From Sulfurimonas sp. C5 (lineage in GTDB: Bacteria > Campylobacterota > Campylobacteria > Campylobacterales > Sulfurimonadaceae): a DNA stretch of 64,000 bases. The DNA is taken from contig NZ_JARXNQ010000003.1 in NCBI RefSeq assembly GCF_029872055.1, positions 1 through 64,000 of the forward strand, in the 5' to 3' direction. Position numbers and translations under genes: made by a program. The notes beneath the pieces are model-generated. The model searched no databases and was not told where the DNA came from. It worked only from the letters and a program-made list of their open reading frames with translations. Below, one piece after another: positions 59,218 to 64,000 of this stretch. How positions within the stretch are numbered: the stretch's first letter is position 1; the number at the start of each line of letters is the position of its first letter.

Positions 59218-61659
59218 GTGAAATTCAAAAAAACAGCTCAGATAATTGACCTTTTGATACACAATAAAGAAAAGATAATTGATGCTTGGTTAAACTCTAA
59301 AGATACCAGCATTATTTTAAATGCTTACGGCATTGAAATTGATGAGTTTAGAAGTCTTTTTGCGACCCTATTATTTGATTGTTATCTCGATCAAATATTA
59401 GAAAAAACCGATCTTGAAAATTGTACTATTATCCCTGCTTACATAAAATTGATGCTAAAGCATCACGCTACACCTGATAAAATTTTTTTACTGCCTCTTG
59501 AACTTGAAAACTCTATACTCAAATCTTTTTTTGCAAACAATGTTTCAGACTATGAAATTTATATAGAGATAAACCAGCTTACAAAATATACTCTTAAAGC
59601 AACTCTTACAGAATTTCAAAAGATTTTTAATGAACAAGAACAAGAAAATATTTATCACAATGCCATCCTTGAAACAACAAATGACGGTTATTGGATGGCA
59701 GATACAGAGGGGAACTTTTTAGAAGTCAACGCCTCTTACAGTAAAATGTCAGGGTACTCTATAGACGAATTGTTATCTATGCATATACAAGCTGTTGAAG
59801 CTATAGAGTCTGAAGAAGAAACCAAGAAACATATTGAACATATCATTAAATATGGCAATGAAACATTTGAGACGACACATATTAAAAAAAATGGGGAGAG
59901 ATACCCCGTAGAAGTATCGGTTAGTTTTACAGAAATAGACGGGGGACGTTTTTTTGTTTTGTTACGTGACATAAGTGAACGCAAACAAGCTGAAAACGAA
60001 CTGCTTCTCTCTTCCAAAGTGTTTTCAAATATGACTGACGGTGTACTTATTACAGATTCAAAGCAACATATCTTAAAATTCAATGACAGTTTTTCTAAAA
60101 TCACCGGTTATACAGAGAAGGAACTTCTTGGAAAAACACCGAATCTTTTAAGTTCCGGTTGGCACGATAAAGAGTTTTACAAACGGATGTGGGCAGACAT
60201 AAACACTTACGGAAGTTGGCAAGGTGAGATTGTTGATCGTAAAAAAAACGGGGAAACATATATATCAGAGAGCTCTATAATTGCTGTAAAACAAAATGAT
60301 GAGATCATGAACTACATTGCCATATCCAGTGATGTTACACATAGAAAAGAGCAAGAGAAAATAATTAACAATTTGGCCTATTATGATGCATTAACAAAAC
60401 TGCCAAATAAAACATTGTTTCAAGAAAGGCTTGAACACTATATCAGTATTGCAAAAAGACATCATACACAGATCGCACTCTTTTTTATCGATCTGGATAA
60501 TTTCAAAAACATTAACGACACCTTAGGTCACTTAATGGGTGATCAATTCTTAAAAGATGCTGCTTTAAGAATAAAAAGTATCCTTAGAGAGGAAGATACA
60601 CTGGGAAGGTTTGGCGGTGATGAGTTTGCCATTATAATTCAAGACTGGCACTCAGTAAGTAGTTTGGGAGTCTTGGCACAAAAAATTGTAGATATATTTA
60701 AACAGCCATTTTTACTAAATAATACAGAGTTTTTTTCCGGTGTAAGTATAGGGATTAGCATATATCCCGATGATGCAAAAACTTATGATGAGATGATACG
60801 TTTAGCCGATACAGCTATGTATCACGTTAAACGTCACGGGAAAAACGGTTATGAGTTTTTTTCTGCATCTATGAATAAATCTATTGCCGAAAAAATGAAA
60901 ATAGAGAATGCCTTGCACACTGCATTGGAAAACAATGAGTTTCATCTTACGTATCAGCCTAAAGTCAATATAGAAACAAATACTGTTTACGGGATGGAAG
61001 CACTCATAAGATGGATTCATCCGGAACTTGGCTTTATCGGACCGGAGCTGTTTATACCTAAGGCTGAAGATAACGGTCAAATCTACAACATAGGACTATG
61101 GGTTATTAGACAAGCTCTTGAAGATACAAAAAAATTACATGACTCAGGTTATGATGATCTTGAAGTATCTATTAACATCTCCAGTAGACAATTAGAACAA
61201 AGTTATTTTTTAAAAGACTTGATATCGATAGTTAATGATATTGGACTAGCAAAAGAGTTTATAGACTTAGAAATAACAGAGACACAAGTTATGAACAATA
61301 TTGACTCTTCCCTAGAGATGCTGCGTAAAATCAGTGCCCTGGGTATTAAACTTTCTATTGATGATTTTGGAACAGGGTATTCATCATTGAGTTACCTAAA
61401 ACAACTTCCTGCAAATACGATTAAAATCGATAAAAGTTTCGTTCTTGATATAGATAAAGATGAAGATGACAAAGCTATTGTAGCATCAATCATTGCGTTA
61501 TCTAAATCTCTAAACAGAAAAGTGGTTGCCGAAGGCTCAGAAACAAAAGAGCATATTGAAATACTTAGAGAACTTGGCGTTAGTCAAGTACAAGGTTATT
61601 ATTATTCAAAACCAATTAAACTGGATGAGTTTGAACAATTTTTAAAAGAGTTCCATTAA
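59218..61659 (+). CDS. PAS-PAS-GGDEF-EAL cyclic-di-GMP signalling protein with helical N-terminal sensor
   Basis: This 813-residue protein has an all-helical N-terminal region (about 1-140, KIIDAWLNSK resembling RsbR-type N-domains), two PAS domains (about 142-255 and 262-378), GGDEF (FGGDEF near 463, with an REED inhibitory site before it) and EAL (GMEALIRW near 593, DDFGTGYSSL). Both catalytic motifs look intact. No transmembrane helix is seen. The start is a GTG at 59218 with a weak TTAGG upstream. It shares its GGDEF-EAL half with the protein at 6177-8642 but has a different sensor. Confidence 0.93.
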   Translation: MKFKKTAQIIDLLIHNKEKIIDAWLNSKDTSIILNAYGIEIDEFRSLFATLLFDCYLDQILEKTDLENCTIIPAYIKLMLKHHATPDKIFLLPLELENSILKSFFANNVSDYEIYIEINQLTKYTLKATLTEFQKIFNEQEQENIYHNAILETTNDGYWMADTEGNFLEVNASYSKMSGYSIDELLSMHIQAVEAIESEEETKKHIEHIIKYGNETFETTHIKKNGERYPVEVSVSFTEIDGGRFFVLLRDISERKQAENELLLSSKVFSNMTDGVLITDSKQHILKFNDSFSKITGYTEKELLGKTPNLLSSGWHDKEFYKRMWADINTYGSWQGEIVDRKKNGETYISESSIIAVKQNDEIMNYIAISSDVTHRKEQEKIINNLAYYDALTKLPNKTLFQERLEHYISIAKRHHTQIALFFIDLDNFKNINDTLGHLMGDQFLKDAALRIKSILREEDTLGRFGGDEFAIIIQDWHSVSSLGVLAQKIVDIFKQPFLLNNTEFFSGVSIGISIYPDDAKTYDEMIRLADTAMYHVKRHGKNGYEFFSASMNKSIAEKMKIENALHTALENNEFHLTYQPKVNIETNTVYGMEALIRWIHPELGFIGPELFIPKAEDNGQIYNIGLWVIRQALEDTKKLHDSGYDDLEVSINISSRQLEQSYFLKDLISIVNDIGLAKEFIDLEITETQVMNNIDSSLEMLRKISALGIKLSIDDFGTGYSSLSYLKQLPANTIKIDKSFVLDIDKDEDDKAIVASIIALSKSLNRKVVAEGSETKEHIEILRELGVSQVQGYYYSKPIKLDEFEQFLKEFH

Positions 61660-61761
61660 GAAGAACCTTTTTATGATGAACATGAAAGTTTTAAATTTTT
61701 GTGTTGTTACTTTTAATTCTGAAAATTTTAAAAAGTTGAAATATAAAAGAGGAAAAGAATC

Positions 61762-61779
61762 AACTCCCAAAAGGGAGTT
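61762..61779 (-). terminator. Terminator between the GGDEF-EAL gene and tkt
   Basis: AACTCCC and GGGAGTT form a 7-bp stem with a 4-base loop, nine bases after the tkt stop. On the minus strand it is followed by GATTCTTTTCCTCTTTTAT. It most likely ends tkt transcription and may also block the convergent transcript. Confidence 0.65.
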
Positions 61780-61788
61780 AAAGAGAAA

Positions 61789-63711
61789 TTATTTGATTTT
61801 TGCGATTACTGCATCAACTGAGAAACCAAATTTCTCAAATAATTGTTCTGCAGGAGCTGAAGCACCGAAACTGTCCATTCCGATAACTTCATCAGCTAAA
61901 CGGTACCACTCTAATCCGCGGGCAGCTTCAATTGCAACTTTTTTCGTATTTGGAGCGATGATCTCATCAATATAAGATTTATCTTGTTCAATGAAAAGAT
62001 CGTAACAAGGTACAGAAACAACGTTTACTTTCTCACCTTGCTCGTTTAGTTTTGCTTTTACATCAAGTGCTAACTGTACTTCACTACCAGATGCCATTAA
62101 GGTGATTGTAGCATCTGCATCACTTGCAAGTAAGTAACCACCTTTTGAAGCTTCCCCTTTTACCGCAACTGGTAAAATTGAAAGGTTCTGACGTGAACAT
62201 ACAAATGCCGAAGGAGATTTTGTCATCTCTAGAGCTTTTTTCCAAGCTTCAACATTTTCTGCACCGTCTGCAGGACGCCATACATAAAAGTTCGGTAATG
62301 AACGGAATTGTGATAGGTGTTCGATCGGCTGGTGAGTCGGGCCGTCTTCACCAACACCGATACTATCGTGTGTCCAGATAAAGAACTGTTGAATTCCACT
62401 AAGTGCTGCAATACGTGCAGCTGGTTTTAGGTAATCTGAAAATACAAAGAATGTAGCACTAAACGGCATTAAAGGACCATATAATGCAATAGCATTTGTA
62501 ATTGAAGCCATTGCATGTTCACGGATACCGAAATAGATGTTTCTTCCTTTTGGAAATACTCCCATATCTTTTAGGTCTGTTTTGTTTGACGGGCTTAAGT
62601 CTGCACTACCGCCTAAGAAACTTGGAATTGCTTTAGCAATTGCATTCATAATTTTACCGTTTGTACTTCTTGTAGCATCAGCTTTATCAAAAGTCGGATA
62701 GTCAATACGAGAAAGATCAGGATTCTCTAAAGAAGCTAAAACTTCATTTTGCTCTAAAAGTGGCATAGTTTTTTGACGGTGAATCCATTCACGCTCAGCT
62801 AAGTCACCTTTTTCGATTGCACATCTGAATCTTGCCATAACATCTTCTGAAACAAAGAATTTTTTCTCAGGATCAAAACCTGCTGCTTTTTTTGCTTCAG
62901 CAATAATTTCATCACCTAACGGTGCACCATGTGAATGGTGACTTCCCTCTAACTCACCTGCACCTTTTGCGATAGTTGTATGTGCAATGATAATAGCTGG
63001 TTTAGGAGATGCTTTTGCAGCAGTAAGAGCGATATCGATGGCATCGTAGTTATGACCGTCACACTCTAAAACTTCCCAACCTTGAGATTCAAATCTTCCA
63101 CGGATATTTTCAGAAATACTCAGGTCTGTACATCCTTCGATCGTAATACAGTTAGAATCGTAAATAACAATCAGATTATCTAACTTATTGTGTCCTGCGA
63201 TTGAACACGCTTCGTAAGAGATACCTTCTTCTAAATCTCCATCTCCACATAAACAATATACATTATGGTCAATTAAATCTGCAGTATCGCTGTTTACTTG
63301 AGCAGCCATAAATTTACTCGCCATAGAGAAACCTACTGCATTTGCAACACCTTGACCAAGAGGACCAGTTGTAATCTCAACACCTTTTGTATGTCCATAC
63401 TCCGGATGGCCAGGTGTTTTTGAATCTAATTGACGGAAGTTTTTTAGATCTTCTATCTCTAAACCATATCCCCATAGGTAATAAAGTGAATAGATAAGCC
63501 CTGTAGCATGCCCACCTGAGAATACTAATCTGTCACGGTTTAACCATGAAGGGTTTTTAGGATTATGGTTTAAGTGTTCACTTAAAACTACAGCAATATC
63601 TGCAAGTCCCATAGGTGCACCTGGGTGACCTGAATTTGCAGCTTGAACCATATCTGCTGCTAAAAATCTAATAGAGTCCGCCATCTTTTTGCGCATAATA
63701 TTATCGCTCAT
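61789..63711 (-). CDS. tkt: Transketolase
   Basis: Transketolase moves two-carbon units between sugar phosphates using thiamine diphosphate, in the pentose-phosphate pathway. The 640-residue protein has the cofactor motif CLCGDGDLEEGISYEA and further on YDSN, plus the N-terminal AANSGHPGAPMG and GGHATGLIYSL, and FGIREHAMASI in the second domain. An AAGGAC lies before the ATG, inside the upstream gene, whose stop overlaps by one base (TAATG). Confidence 0.97.
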   Translation of the reverse strand: MSDNIMRKKMADSIRFLAADMVQAANSGHPGAPMGLADIAVVLSEHLNHNPKNPSWLNRDRLVFSGGHATGLIYSLYYLWGYGLEIEDLKNFRQLDSKTPGHPEYGHTKGVEITTGPLGQGVANAVGFSMASKFMAAQVNSDTADLIDHNVYCLCGDGDLEEGISYEACSIAGHNKLDNLIVIYDSNCITIEGCTDLSISENIRGRFESQGWEVLECDGHNYDAIDIALTAAKASPKPAIIIAHTTIAKGAGELEGSHHSHGAPLGDEIIAEAKKAAGFDPEKKFFVSEDVMARFRCAIEKGDLAEREWIHRQKTMPLLEQNEVLASLENPDLSRIDYPTFDKADATRSTNGKIMNAIAKAIPSFLGGSADLSPSNKTDLKDMGVFPKGRNIYFGIREHAMASITNAIALYGPLMPFSATFFVFSDYLKPAARIAALSGIQQFFIWTHDSIGVGEDGPTHQPIEHLSQFRSLPNFYVWRPADGAENVEAWKKALEMTKSPSAFVCSRQNLSILPVAVKGEASKGGYLLASDADATITLMASGSEVQLALDVKAKLNEQGEKVNVVSVPCYDLFIEQDKSYIDEIIAPNTKKVAIEAARGLEWYRLADEVIGMDSFGASAPAEQLFEKFGFSVDAVIAKIK

Positions 63712-64000
63712 TATTTGTCCTTGTGTCTGTTTATGTATTTTGTAAGTATTGGTGACAATTCACTACGTAAACTCTCATCAAAACTTTCTATCTCTTCTAA
63801 TAATTCATCAGCTAAAATATTAGCTTCTTTCATTGTCTCATCTAAACCTAAAATAGTTACAAAACTATTTTTATCCTCATCGTTGTTCGTTAATTTTCCA
63901 GCCTCTTCACTACTTTGAGTTACATCTAAAATATCGTCTTGGATCTGAAATAAAATACCAAGTTTTATACCAAATTCGTAAAGTGTATCAGCTAATTCTT
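63711..64000 (-). CDS. ispA: Polyprenyl (farnesyl/geranyl) diphosphate synthase, C-terminal part
   Basis: The last 95 codons of a gene that enters from the right edge. LGILFQIQDDILDVTQ holds the second Asp-rich motif (DDILD) of trans-prenyl diphosphate synthases, which elongate isoprenoid chains; an ispA-like enzyme is most likely. The stop overlaps the tkt ATG by one base. Chain-length specificity cannot be judged because the first Asp-rich motif is outside the window. Confidence 0.85.
   Translation of the reverse strand, partial: ELADTLYEFGIKLGILFQIQDDILDVTQSSEEAGKLTNNDEDKNSFVTILGLDETMKEANILADELLEEIESFDESLRSELSPILTKYINRHKDK

Overview
The window is a low-GC, gene-dense chromosome segment from a member of the Campylobacterota (Epsilonproteobacteria), most likely a Sulfurimonas-like sulfur oxidiser. 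The evidence is a Tat-exported SoxY-like start at the left edge, several c-type cytochromes, a Csd3-type M23 peptidase beside a PgbA-domain protein and a GlcD-type oxidase (a neighbourhood I recall from Helicobacter), a ComEC without a hydrolase domain, an H. pylori-like TTGGAA sigma-54 site before flgB, and many PAS/GGDEF/EAL proteins. There is no insertion sequence, prophage, CRISPR array or obvious island, and no gene-free stretch exceeds about 250 bases.

Layout. 1-5556 (minus): hemB, argF, a pentaheme cytochrome, an OmpR-type two-component pair, a monoheme cytochrome and the start of a soxY-like gene. 5614-11499: ribA, a PAS-GGDEF-EAL protein, a CZB zinc-sensor-like protein, a CetB-like PAS protein, rsmG and three small genes. 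11496-20381: alr, agmatine deiminase, an OprC/NosA-like copper receptor, ispG, dnaB, comEC and a YihY-family gene. 20384-26256: glcD-like, pgb-like, csd3-like, Nudix and priA. 26264-30620: two prepilin-like genes, then flgB-flgC-fliE and a penicillin-binding protein. 30597-34364: panC, prfB, bpt and two unknown proteins.

34472-51834 (all minus) is the transcription/translation superlocus. In transcription order it is tRNA-Thr(TGT), tRNA-Tyr, tRNA-Gly, tRNA-Thr(GGT), tuf, rpmG, tRNA-Trp, secE, nusG, rplK, rplA, rplJ, rplL, rpoB, rpoC, rpsL, rpsG, fusA. It begins at a consensus sigma-70 promoter and carries strong hairpins at several gene junctions.

51891-56362 (minus) is the most interesting accessory locus: a periplasmic FecR-domain protein, a CHASE2-class III adenylate cyclase, and a GAF-HD-GYP protein with a metallo-beta-lactamase-fold domain resembling class II cyclic-nucleotide phosphodiesterases. 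Together they could make and destroy cAMP and also degrade c-di-GMP. 56418-64000 holds yaaA, an SpoU methyltransferase, a thioredoxin-like protein, an AEC transporter, another PAS-GGDEF-EAL protein, tkt and the end of an ispA-like gene.

Recurring regulatory themes read directly from the sequence: at least five genes have a -10-like box only 6-7 bases before the start codon and no Shine-Dalgarno (candidate leaderless mRNAs); divergent gene pairs share a symmetric TATAAT-N4-ATTATA promoter core; and a tandem 11-base repeat sits in front of the cytochrome/sox genes, next to the two-component genes. Protein assignments rest on recognised motifs, not on database searches.
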